64,000 nt of DNA, from the NCBI RefSeq assembly GCF_016613475.2, contig NZ_CP071517.1, forward strand, positions 744,001 to 808,000, in the 5' to 3' direction. Source of the DNA: Lysobacter arenosi (GTDB lineage: Bacteria; Pseudomonadota; Gammaproteobacteria; Xanthomonadales; Xanthomonadaceae). The position numbers and the translations under genes are program-made. The notes beneath the pieces were generated by a model that saw only the letters and a list, made by a program, of their open reading frames with translations, did not search any database and was not told the origin of the DNA. Below, piece by piece: positions 28,514-37,400 of this stretch (the first letter of the stretch is position 1; every line of letters starts with the position of its first letter).

Positions 28514-28890
28514 GGTGTCCGCCTCGATGGGGGTTGGCTGAGTATGCGCCGTATGACGAAGCATGGGCGTGAACTTCGTCGATTTGCCCCGAGAAACGAA
28601 TCCCGGCGGCAATCGCGGGTTCGCCGCCATTCAAGCGCCAGCTGCTGAAGCGGCGTACCATGTCGTTGCACACCGTTCCGCTCACGCGTCCCGCTCGACC
28701 GCTCTCCAGTCGCCCGCTGCGCTCCCGCCCTGCGACACCGCCCGCCGACACGACGGCCGGCGCGCCCCCCGAGAGTCCACTTGTCCTTCATTACCCGCAA
28801 TCTCACGGCCAACGTGGGCCGGCGTCATAGCCGCCTGCGCGCATTGCCAGACAGCCAGCAACAGGCTGCCGTAGCCACAGGTCGTGCCTG
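28514..28890. other. Gene-free stretch upstream of the YkgJ-like gene
   Basis: 377 bp between divergent genes. Open frames on both strands are Arg/Ala/Pro-rich and lack ribosome binding sites or family signatures, so I call none. No palindrome, repeat or clear -10/-35 pair stands out. Confidence 0.5.
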
Positions 28891-29217
28891 ATGGGCGAGA
28901 AGCGCTCGGAAGTTTCGTGCAGCCGTTGCGACGCCGTTTGCTGTCGCCTGACGGTGGTGCTGATGCCCGAAGACAACGTGCCCCGGCACATGGTCGAGCG
29001 CCTTGTCGATGGACCCGAGGTGATGGCGCGTGACGAGGAAGGCTGGTGCGTCGCTGTCGATCACAGCCGCATGTGCTGCAGCATCTACGACCAGCGTCCC
29101 GGGGTCTGCCGCAAGTTCGCCATGGGCAGCGCGTACTGCCGCTCCGAGCGCGCGGCGTACCGCGAGATGCAGGCCCAGGCGATTCCGCTGGCACTGATCG
29201 ACGAACCGCGCCGCTGA
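28891..29217 (+). CDS. YkgJ-family cysteine cluster protein
   Basis: 108 residues. Cysteine pattern CSRCDAVCC near the N-terminus and CCSIYDQRPGVCRKF followed by AYC, typical of the zinc- or iron-chelating CxxCxxxCC family (UPF0153/YkgJ). These proteins are thought to bind metal; no biochemical role is settled. There is no strong ribosome binding site. It is upstream of a VOC gene with a 77-bp gap. Confidence 0.85.
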   Translation: MGEKRSEVSCSRCDAVCCRLTVVLMPEDNVPRHMVERLVDGPEVMARDEEGWCVAVDHSRMCCSIYDQRPGVCRKFAMGSAYCRSERAAYREMQAQAIPLALIDEPRR

Positions 29218-29294
29218 GCGCGGCGGTGGTGTCGCGCATGACGCGAAGTCGACGCGGGTTGTTGTAGTTTCCCGGCCATTGCCAGGGAGGCAGC

Positions 29295-29681
29295 ATGGCC
29301 ATCGAGCTCGATCACATCCTGGTGCCGTCGCGCGATCGCCTGGCGTCGGCGAAGCTGTTGGCGCATCTGCTCGGCGTGCCGTGGTCGCCGACCGGCATCG
29401 GCCCGTTCGCGCCGGTGTATGTCAACGATGGGCTGACCTTCGACTTCGATCAGTGGAGCGAGCCGTTCCCGCTGATCCACTATTGCTTCCGCGTCGGCGA
29501 GGACGAGTTCGATGCGATCCTGCAGCGGATCCGCGCTTCGGGCATCGCCTACCGCAGCGCCGTCCACGGTCCGGTCGACCATCTGATCGATACCGCACAT
29601 GGCGGCCGCATCGTCTACTGGAACGAGCCCGATGGCCACCAGTGGGAGATGCTGACAGTCAGCTACGCTCGCGCGCAATGA
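29295..29681 (+). CDS. VOC-superfamily protein (glyoxalase/bleomycin resistance-like)
   Basis: 128 residues. It starts with IELDHILVPSRDRLASAKLLAHLLG, and the second half contains HYCFRVGEDEFDAILQRIRASGI and the closing HGGRIVYWNEPDGHQWEMLTVSY. His and Glu at the usual strand positions could bind metal. GGGAGG lies 5-10 bases before the ATG. The substrate is unknown. It converges with pgl, stops 24 bp apart. Confidence 0.85.
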   Translation: MAIELDHILVPSRDRLASAKLLAHLLGVPWSPTGIGPFAPVYVNDGLTFDFDQWSEPFPLIHYCFRVGEDEFDAILQRIRASGIAYRSAVHGPVDHLIDTAHGGRIVYWNEPDGHQWEMLTVSYARAQ

Positions 29682-29705
29682 CGTCGTTCTATTGCCGGTG
29701 CGCGC

Positions 29706-30458
29706 TCATGCGCACCAGTGCACCTGCAATGGCGTGCCATGAATGCTGTCCAAAGCGGTCAGCACCGGCCAGCGGGCGGGGTTGCCGTCGGCCAGTGCCT
29801 GCATGAGTACGTCGCGCTTGCGTGCTCCCTGGATCAGCAGCAAGCGCGCCGGAATCCTGGCCATGCCGCGTGGTGTCAGGCTGATCCGGCGTGGCCATTG
29901 GCGCGCGCCCGGGCAACCGGTTGCATCCACGGCAACATAGTCGTTGCGGCTGGCCAACACCCGCTCCAGGTCGCCCATGCCCGGGAACAGCGATGCAATG
30001 TGGCCGTCTTCGCCCATGCCCAGCACCGCGACGCAGGCCTGGACCTTGGCAAAGGCGTTGGCGCCGGCAATCACTTCCTCGATCGATCTGCCAGCGCGGG
30101 TCATCGGTTCGAAATGTGCGGCCGCGGCCTGGTGTTGCAGCAGGTTCGTGCGCACCAGGTGGGCGTTGCTGTCGAGGTCCTGCGGCTGCAGCCAACGTTC
30201 GTCGACCAGGCCGACGTTGACCCGGTCCCAATCCAGCGGCGCTTTCGACAAGGCGCGGTACACCGGCGCGGGCGTGATGCCGCCCGACAGCAGCAGGCGT
30301 ACGCGCGATTGCGTGGTCAGCTCACGCCGCAGTTCCGCGGCGACGGCCACCGCGACCGCCCAGGTCCAGACGTCATGGTTGGCATGGACGTGCAGGTCGT
30401 GGCGCGGTTGCGAATGCGTCGCCGCCGTGGCGGGTTCGTGCGAGCGTTCGGCAGCCAT
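29706..30458 (-). CDS. pgl: 6-phosphogluconolactonase
   Basis: 250 residues, SugarP_isomerase (DevB) fold. Diagnostic stretches are RLLLSGGITPAPVYRAL, VNVGLVDERWLQPQDLDSN and AVLGMGEDGHIASLFPG, which hold the phosphate-binding loop and active-site acids. It hydrolyses 6-phosphogluconolactone in the oxidative pentose phosphate and Entner-Doudoroff pathways. It starts 24 bp after the glk stop, so glk-pgl is an operon in which glucose is phosphorylated and the lactone hydrolysed; the intervening glucose-6-phosphate dehydrogenase is not in this window. Confidence 0.92.
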   Translation of the reverse strand: MAAERSHEPATAATHSQPRHDLHVHANHDVWTWAVAVAVAAELRRELTTQSRVRLLLSGGITPAPVYRALSKAPLDWDRVNVGLVDERWLQPQDLDSNAHLVRTNLLQHQAAAAHFEPMTRAGRSIEEVIAGANAFAKVQACVAVLGMGEDGHIASLFPGMGDLERVLASRNDYVAVDATGCPGARQWPRRISLTPRGMARIPARLLLIQGARKRDVLMQALADGNPARWPVLTALDSIHGTPLQVHWCA

Positions 30459-30482
30459 CGCTCGATACTGGCACAGCCCACT

Positions 30483-31475
30483 TCAAGGACGCGTGTGCTG
30501 CGCCAGCGCTGCGGCACCCAGCAGGCCGGGCTGCGGATGGATCACCGCCAGGGTCGGGATGCGCGCCATAACGGCCGAGAACCGGCCCTTGTGCTCGAAG
30601 CGCTGGCGGAAGCCCGAATGCGCGATCGCCGACAGCAACTTCGGCACCAGGCCGCCGGTCAGGAAGACGCCGTCCCATGCCCCCAGCGTCAGCACCAGGT
30701 CGCCGGCTGCGGCGCCAAACACGGCGCAGAAGATGTCGATGGTGCGCAGGCTGCGCGGATCGCCCTCACGGGCACGGGCGGTGATGTCGGCCGGCTTGAG
30801 CGGACCGGGGTCTTCACCGGCGATGGCGCTCAGCGCCCGATGCAGATTGACCAGTCCCATGCCGCTGACCAGGCGTTCGTTGGAGACCCGGCCGAACTCG
30901 CCCGACAGGTGCTGCAGGATCTCGATTTCTTCCGGCGTGTTCGGCGCGAAGCTGACGTGGCCGCCTTCGGTCTGCAGCGGGTAGTAGCGGCCGTCGCGGC
31001 GCAACAGGCCACCCACGCCCAGGCCGGTGCCGGCGCCGATCACGGCGAAGGTGCGGTCGGAATAGTCATGGCCGTCCCAGCCGGCAGCGCCCAGGGCAAC
31101 CACGTCTTCGGGCTGGAGCAGGGATGCGCCCATCGCCTGCGCGGCGAAATCATTGACCAGTTCGACCGACTCCAGGCCCAGCGCATCGCGCGTGCGTGCC
31201 GCCGAGATCACCCACGGATGGTTGGTGATGCGGGCTTCATCGCCGTCGACCCGGCCGGCCACGGCGAACACGCCGGTACGCGGCTTGGCGCCGGTGGTGT
31301 CGAGGTAGTGGCGGGCGGCGTCGGCCAGCGACGGGAACTGCGTGACGGCGAATTCGCGCACGCTCTCGGTGAGCAGTGGCGTGCGGCTGTCCTGGCGGGC
31401 CAGGGCGAAGCGGGCATTGGTACCGCCGATATCGGCAAGAAGGGCATCGGCTGCCGGGGACGCTGGAACACTCAA
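30483..31475 (-). CDS. glk: Glucokinase
   Basis: 330 residues. ROK-unrelated proteobacterial Glk type: ATP-binding LADIGGTNARFALARQ at the N-terminus, substrate-binding LVNDFAAQAMGASLL, GAGTGLGVGGLL and GGHVSFAPN with the conserved His/Glu segment, GAWDGVFLTGGLVPK near the end. It phosphorylates glucose to glucose-6-phosphate in the cytoplasm. It lies downstream of the GH1 beta-glucosidase on the same strand (192-bp gap with a possible operator at 31613-31626), fitting a route from cello- or sophoro-type glucosides to glucose-6-phosphate. Confidence 0.94.
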   Translation of the reverse strand: MSVPASPAADALLADIGGTNARFALARQDSRTPLLTESVREFAVTQFPSLADAARHYLDTTGAKPRTGVFAVAGRVDGDEARITNHPWVISAARTRDALGLESVELVNDFAAQAMGASLLQPEDVVALGAAGWDGHDYSDRTFAVIGAGTGLGVGGLLRRDGRYYPLQTEGGHVSFAPNTPEEIEILQHLSGEFGRVSNERLVSGMGLVNLHRALSAIAGEDPGPLKPADITARAREGDPRSLRTIDIFCAVFGAAAGDLVLTLGAWDGVFLTGGLVPKLLSAIAHSGFRQRFEHKGRFSAVMARIPTLAVIHPQPGLLGAAALAQHTRP

Positions 31476-31612
31476 GGATCACCACCGCACGATCGGATTG
31501 CAGACAAGATTGCAGGCGAACCGGCGCAACGCCGAGCCCGGGCTGCCGGCAGCGTAATGCAGTCCCGGGACGATGTCTTGCGCGTGGGGCCGGCGGTGAA
31601 TGATTTGCCTGA

Positions 31613-31626
31613 TGTAAACGAAATCA
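31613..31626. promoter_or_regulatory. Possible LacI-type operator upstream of glk
   Basis: TGTAAACGAAATCA matches the lacI-promoter palindrome in 11 of 14 positions, with an intact left half (TGTAAACGA) and a degenerate right half. It lies 138 bp before the glk start and just after the beta-glucosidase stop. A half-site like this may arise by chance, so the call is weak. Confidence 0.35.
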
Positions 31627-31667
31627 GCACCGGCCCGAACGGGAAAGCCTGGTCGGGACAGTACCCG

Positions 31668-33062
31668 TCAGTAGGGTAGTGGCTCGGCGAGCTTGCGCCC
31701 GTGCGAGGCGATCACCTGCGAGTACCAAAGCGCGCTGTCCTTCGGCGTGCGCTCCTGGGTGCCGTAGTTGACGTGGATCATGCCGAATCGCTTGGAGTAG
31801 CCCAGCGACCATTCCAGGTTGTCCATCAGCGACCACAGCATGTAGCCGCGGATGTCGACGCCGGCCTGGATCGCATCGTGGATGGCGCTGAGGTGCTTGC
31901 GCAGGTAGTCCATGCGCAGCGGGTCGCGCACGCGACGCTCGCCCGACACCGGATCGACATCGGCCGTGGGCGGATCGAAGAACGCCGCGCCGTTCTCGGT
32001 GATGTAGACCGGCAGGTCGCCATAGGTCTGCTTGAACCACAGCAGCAGGTCGGTCAGTCCCTGCGGGAACACTTCCCAGCCGGTCTCGGTGTAGGTCCCC
32101 AGCGGCTGCCTGACCACGGCGGTGTTGAGCGGGTAGCTCGTTGCGTCCTTGGTGACGCTGCGGGTGTAGTAGTTGATGCCGACGAAATCGAGCGGCTGCT
32201 TGATCAGTTCGAAGTCCTCGGCCGGCCAGTCCGGCCACGCCTCGCCGAAGATCTCCTTGAGCTCGGGCGGGTAGTGGCCGAGCAGGGCGGGGTGCAGGTA
32301 CTGCTCGTTCATGTAGGCGTGGGCGCGGCGCACCGCGGCCTGGTCCGCCGCCGAATCGCTGGCGGCGTACTTGGGTTCGATGTTCACCACCAGGCCGATC
32401 TCGTGCTTGCCGATCTCGCGATAGGCCTTGACCGCCGCGCCATGCGCGCGCATCAGGTTGTGCGAGGCGATCGGGGCTTCGAACTTGCTGCGGTGGCCCG
32501 GTGCGAGCGCGCCGTGCAGGTAGCCACCGTCGGTGACCACCCACGGCTCGTTGTGCGTCACCCACTTCTTCACCCGGCCGTCGAGCGCGCGATACATGAC
32601 CGACGCGTACTCGGCGAACCAGTCGGCGATCTCGCGGTTGAGCCAGCCGCCACGGTCGTCGAGCGCCGCCGGCAGGTCCCAATGGAAGAGCGTCAGCAGC
32701 GGTTCGATGTCGTTGGCGAGCAACTCATCGACCAGGTTGGAATAGAAATCGAGGCCCTTCTGGTTCACCCGGCCGGTGCCCTCGGGCAGGATCCGCGACC
32801 ACGACACACTGAAGCGATACGCCTTGAGGCCGAGCTTGCGCATCAGCTTCACGTCGTCGCGCCAACGGTTGTAGTGGTCGCAGGCGACATCGCCGGTGTC
32901 GCCGTTGAGCATCATCCCCGGGGTATGGGCGAAGCGCGTCCAGATGCTGGGGCCGGCGCCATCTGCCATCGGCGAGCCTTCGATCTGGTGGGCGGCGGTG
33001 GCGGCACCCCAGAGGAAGCCTTCGGGGAATACGAACTGGTCGGCGCCTGGTGCTCGGCTCAT
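31668..33062 (-). CDS. bgl: GH1 beta-glucosidase
   Basis: 464 residues. Typical GH1 order: N-terminal signature FPEGFLWGAATAAHQIEGS, acid/base Glu172 in THNEPWV, nucleophile Glu356 in YITENGAAF, and a late SLMDNLEWSLGYSKRFG segment. No signal peptide, so it acts on imported disaccharides in the cytoplasm. The ATG ending at 33062 places the signature at residue 12. It is divergent from the ABC ATPase, with an operator-like palindrome between them. With glk and pgl downstream it makes a beta-glucoside to 6-phosphogluconate cassette. Confidence 0.95.
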   Translation of the reverse strand: MSRAPGADQFVFPEGFLWGAATAAHQIEGSPMADGAGPSIWTRFAHTPGMMLNGDTGDVACDHYNRWRDDVKLMRKLGLKAYRFSVSWSRILPEGTGRVNQKGLDFYSNLVDELLANDIEPLLTLFHWDLPAALDDRGGWLNREIADWFAEYASVMYRALDGRVKKWVTHNEPWVVTDGGYLHGALAPGHRSKFEAPIASHNLMRAHGAAVKAYREIGKHEIGLVVNIEPKYAASDSAADQAAVRRAHAYMNEQYLHPALLGHYPPELKEIFGEAWPDWPAEDFELIKQPLDFVGINYYTRSVTKDATSYPLNTAVVRQPLGTYTETGWEVFPQGLTDLLLWFKQTYGDLPVYITENGAAFFDPPTADVDPVSGERRVRDPLRMDYLRKHLSAIHDAIQAGVDIRGYMLWSLMDNLEWSLGYSKRFGMIHVNYGTQERTPKDSALWYSQVIASHGRKLAEPLPY

Positions 33063-33099
33063 CGGCTCGGTCTCGGGGGAGATTGATGGTGGATAGGCG

Positions 33100-33113
33100 T
33101 GAAAACGGTTACA
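33100..33113. promoter_or_regulatory. LacI-type operator between beta-glucosidase and ABC ATPase genes
   Basis: TGAAAACGGTTACA matches the TGTAAACGATTACA palindrome of the lacI promoter in 12 of 14 positions. It lies 38 bp upstream of the beta-glucosidase ATG (minus) and 121 bp upstream of the ATPase ATG (plus), so it could control both. This is the main sequence evidence tying this locus to the glycan locus at 10-22 kb. Confidence 0.6.
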
Positions 33114-33140
33114 TGGCAGGATAGCCGACGGCGGTGCCCA

Positions 33141-33178
33141 TTGGGAACCATCGGTCGCCATGGAACAAGAGTTCCCAA
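33141..33178. promoter_or_regulatory. Interrupted inverted repeat in the divergent promoter region
   Basis: TTGGGAAC (33141-33148) and its exact reverse complement GTTCCCAA (33171-33178), separated by 22 bases. The 30-bp centre-to-centre distance is close to three helical turns, compatible with a dimer of dimers or a loop-forming regulator. No other feature explains it. It could also be an mRNA leader structure for the ATPase gene. Confidence 0.4.
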
Positions 33179-33233
33179 GCGACCGGCGATAGTGAAACGA
33201 TCTCCGTGCCACGGGGACGGCTCTGGAGAATTC

Positions 33234-34332
33234 ATGGCGAAGGTCACGCTGGATCGTCTGCGCAAGGTCTATCCGAACGGCTTTGTCGGCGTCGACGATG
33301 CCAGCTTCGAGATTGCAGACGGCGAGTTGCTGGTGCTGGTCGGTCCGTCCGGCTGTGGCAAGTCGACGCTGTTGCGGATGATCGCCGGCCTCGAGCAGAT
33401 CAGCAGTGGCGAGCTGCGCATCGGCGAACGCCTGGTCAACGAGGTGGCGCCGAAGGACCGCGACATCGCGATGGTATTCCAGAGCTATGCGCTGTACCCG
33501 CACATGAGCGTGGCCGAGAACCTGGGCTTTGGCCTGAAACTGCGCGGCACCGGCAAGGCCGAGATCGAACGCCGCGTGCGCGAGGCCGCGGGCATGCTCG
33601 AGCTGGAATCGCTGCTCGATCGCAAGCCGGCGGCACTGTCGGGCGGCCAGCGCCAGCGCGTCGCGCTGGGGCGCGCACTGGTGCGGCAACCGCAGGTGTT
33701 CCTGCTCGACGAACCGCTGTCGAACCTCGATGCCAAGCTGCGCGCTTCCACGCGCGTGGAAATCTCGCGGCTGCACCGGCATCTGGGCACCACCATGGTC
33801 TACGTCACCCACGACCAGATCGAGGCGATGACCCTGGGCCAGCGCATCGTCGTGCTCGACAAGGGGCGCATCCAGCAGATCGATACACCAATGGGGTTGT
33901 ACAGCCGGCCGGCGAACCTGTTCGTGGCGACGTTCCCTGGGCAGCCCGAAAATGAACCTGCTGCGGGGCGAGGTCGTCGAGGACGGCGGCCTGAAGCTGC
34001 GCGTGGGCGAGGGTGTGGAGCTGCCGCTGCGTCCGGAGGCCGGCATGGTCGAGCGCGTGCGCGGCTACCTGGGCAGGCAGCTGACGGTCGGGCTGCGTCC
34101 GGAGGACATGTCCCTGGCGCAGGCCGTTCCGGGGCACCTGGCCGCTCTGGTCGAGGCGGTCGAGCCCGTCGGCAACGAGGCCTTCCTCGACCTCGACTGC
34201 GGCGGCAGCGACCTGATCCTGCGCGTCCCGCCCCGGGACCTGCCCAAGGTGGGCGATACGGTGCACCTGGGGTATGTGGCGGAGCAAATGCACTATTTCG
34301 ACCCGGAGAGCGGGGCCAGCCTGCGGGCTTGA
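33234..34332 (+). pseudogene. MalK/UgpC-type sugar ABC transporter ATPase, one frameshift
   Basis: The ATG at 33234 follows GGAGAA. Residues 1-233 or so are a complete nucleotide-binding domain: Walker [11 protein letters not shown]-loop [16 protein letters not shown], signature [16 protein letters not shown], Walker [18 protein letters not shown]-loop YVTHDQ. After FVATF the frame runs into unrelated Arg/Gly sequence, while the +1 frame (33952-34332) encodes the missing TOBE-type regulatory domain ([11 protein letters not shown] to ASLRA). Removing one C from the CCC at 33935-33937 restores the expected [10 protein letters not shown] junction. It would energise a carbohydrate importer lacking its own ATPase, such as that at 16-19 kb. 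Sequencing error or a genuine lesion are both possible. Confidence 0.85.
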
Positions 34333-34356
34333 GGGCCGCTATACTCCCTGTGAAGA

Positions 34357-34374
34357 CACGGCTCACGAGCCGTG
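34357..34374. repeat. Short perfect hairpin upstream of smc
   Basis: CACGGCTC (34357-34364) and GAGCCGTG (34367-34374) with a 2-base centre, 25 bp after the ATPase stop. No T-run follows, so termination is uncertain. A TATACT hexamer just before it (34340-34345) could be a -10 for smc. Confidence 0.4.
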
Positions 34375-34484
34375 CGCCTCCTATGAGAATCAAAGGCTTG
34401 GGAGGCGGAACTTATACATATGTTTAACCCTAGTCGGTAATCACGGCCGCGTCCCGCCACGCCGCCAAGAGGCAACCCAGCCGC

Positions 34485-37400
34485 ATGCGTCTGTCCACGA
34501 TCAAGCTGTCCGGTTTCAAATCCTTCGTCGATCCGACCACGCTGCACCTGCCGAACAACATGACCGGCATCGTCGGTCCCAACGGCTGCGGCAAGTCCAA
34601 CATCATCGATGCCGTGCGCTGGGTGATGGGCGAAAGCTCGGCCAGCCGCCTGCGCGGCGATTCGCTGACCGACGTGATCTTCGCCGGCTCCTCCGCCCGC
34701 AAGCCGGTGTCGCAGGCGATGGTCGAGCTGATCTTCGACAACTCCGATCACACCATTACCGGTGAGTACGCGGCGTTCAACGAGATCTCGGTCAAGCGCA
34801 CCGTCAACCGCGACGGCAGCAGCCAGTACTACCTCAACGGCGCCAAGTGCCGCCGCCGCGACATCACCGACCTGTTCCTCGGCACCGGCCTGGGCCCGCG
34901 CAGCTACTCGATCATCGAGCAGGGCATGATCAGCAACATCATCGAGGCCAAGCCCGAAGAGTTGCGCGTCTACCTCGAAGAAGCCGCCGGCATCTCCAAG
35001 TACAAGGAGCGCCGCAAGGAAACCGAGACCCGCATCCGCCACACCCGCGAGAACCTCGATCGCCTCAGCGATTTGCGCGAGGAAGTCGGCAAGCAGCTCG
35101 AGCACCTCAAGCGCCAGGCACGGCAGGCCGAGCAGTACCAGACGATCCAGGCCGAACGCCGTGTCAAGGACGCCGAGTGGAAAGCACTCGAACACCGCGC
35201 CCTCGACCAGAAACTGCAGGGCCAGCGCGAGAAGCTGAGCCAGCAGGAAACCCGCCTGCAGCAGTTGATCGCCGAGCAGCGCGAAGCCGAGCGCGAGATC
35301 GAAGTGGGCCGCGTGCGTCGCGAGGAATCCGCCGAGGCCTTGAACAAGGCCCAGGCAGCAAGCTACGAGGTCGGTGGCACGCTGGCCCGCATCGAACAGC
35401 AGATCCAGCACCAGCGCGAAATGTCCACGCGCCTGCAGAAGGCGCGCGACGAGGCCTTGTCGGCGTTGGCCGAACTGGGCCAGCACATCGGCAGCGACCA
35501 GGCCCGCCTGGACGTGCTGCGCGCTGCCGTGGCCGAATCCGAGCCGCGCCTGGAGCAGTTGCGCGACGAAGACGGCATGCGCCAGGAAGCCCTGCGCGAT
35601 GCCGAAACCCGCCTGACCGAATGGCAGCAGCGCTGGGACGAGCACAGCCGCGCCCAGTCCGAGGCCGCGCGCGCCGCCGACGTCGAACGCACGCGCATCG
35701 AGCACCTCGATCGCCAGGTGCTCGACGCCGACCGCCGTCGCGACGCACTCAACAACGAACGTGCCGGGCTCGACCTGGGCGCGCTGTCGGAATCGTTCGC
35801 TGCATTGCAGGAGCAGCACGAAACCCAGAAGTTCTCGATCGACAGCCTCAGCGAGGAGCTGGAGACCCGCAAGGGCACGCTCGGCGAGCTGCAGGACCAG
35901 CAGCGCGGCACCCAGACCGAACTGGCCGAGGCACGCAAGCAGGTGCAGGCCGCACGCGGCCGACTGTCGTCGCTGGAAACGCTGCAGCATGCCGCGCTGG
36001 GCCAGGAGCAGGGCGCCGCACTGAGCTGGCTCAAGGCCCGTGGCCTCGACTCGGCCACGCGAGTCGGCGAAGCGCTGCAGGTTGAAGCCGGCTGGGAAAA
36101 CGCCGTAGAAGGCGCGCTCGGCCAGATGATCGAGGGCGTGCTGGTCGAGTCGCCCGAAGTGCTGGTCGATGCGCTCGGCGAACTTGGCGAGGGCCGCCTG
36201 GTCCTGGTAGACCCGCACAATGACGCGGTCGAGTTCGCGCCGACCTCGCTGGCATCGAAGGTGCGCGGCCCGATCGCGATCCGCCGCATCCTCGCCAAGC
36301 TGCACGCCGCCGAAGACCTCGGCGAAGCACGCACGATGCTGCCGATCCTGGGCGACGGCGAATCGATCATCACCCGCAACGGCGAGCGCCTCGGCGCCGG
36401 CTGGGTGCGGATCCTGCGCTCGGGCGCGGCCAAGCAGGGCGCGCTGCTGCGCGAGCGCGAGATCCAGTCGCTGCGCGCCGAGATCGACACCCTGCAGGCA
36501 CGCGAGCGCGAGCTCGAATCGTTGCTGGTGCAGTTGCGCGACCGCCTGCTTGCTGCCGAGCAGCAGCGCGAGGACGCACAGCGCACCCTGTACATGGCGC
36601 ACCGCAGCGTCTCCGAACTGGCCGGCCAGCTGCAAAGCCAGCAGGGTCGCCTGGATTCGGCGCGCGGTCGCATCGAGAAGATCGACGCCGAACTGGCGCA
36701 ACTTGCCGAAACCCTGGAAAGCGCCCGCGAGCAGTCCCGCGACTCGCGCACGCTGCAGGAAGAAGCGGTCATGCGCATGGGCGAGCTGGAGGACACGCGC
36801 CAGGCACTGGAGTCCGAGCGCCGTGCCCTCGGCGATGCCCGCGACCAGGCCCGCAACATCGCCCGCGAATCGCGCGACACCGCGCATGCGCTGGCACTGA
36901 CGCTGGAGTCCCAGCGCACCCAGATCACCGCACTGGCGCAGGCGCTCGATCGCATGGGCGGCCAGCGCGGCCAACTCGATTCGCGCCTGGGCGAACTGTC
37001 GGCGCAGCTGGCCGACGGCGACGAGCCGGTCAACACGCTGGAAGAGCAGCGCCAGGTCGCGCTCGAACAGCGCGTGATCACCGAACAGGCACTGACCGCC
37101 GCGCGCACCACGGTCGACGGCATCGACCACGACCTGCGCCGCTTCGAACAGGTCCGCCACCAGCGTGACGAGCAGGCCATCCAGCAGCGCGAGGCCATCG
37201 GCCAGCGCCGCCTCGAGCAGCAGGCCCTGGTGCTCAAGGCCGAGCAGCTGTCGGCGGCGATAGTGGAGGCCGGCTTCGTGCTCGAGGACGTGGTCAACAC
37301 GCTGACCGACGACATGCAGCCGCAGGTCTGGGAGCGCACGGTCGCCGAACTCGACGGCAAGTTGCGCCGGCTCGAGCCGGTCAACCTGGCCGCGATCGCC

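Noticed and set aside
28563-28874. Open frame of 103 codons in the gap before the YkgJ-like gene.
   Set aside because: Arg/Ala/Pro-rich composition typical of random high-GC frames, no ribosome binding site, overlapping frames on the other strand equally open.
33925-33960. Programmed frameshifting in the ABC ATPase, and similarly in lpdA.
   Set aside because: No slippery heptamer (X-XXY-YYZ) or downstream pseudoknot is visible, and these families are not known to use it. The same pattern at four unrelated sites favours sequence error.
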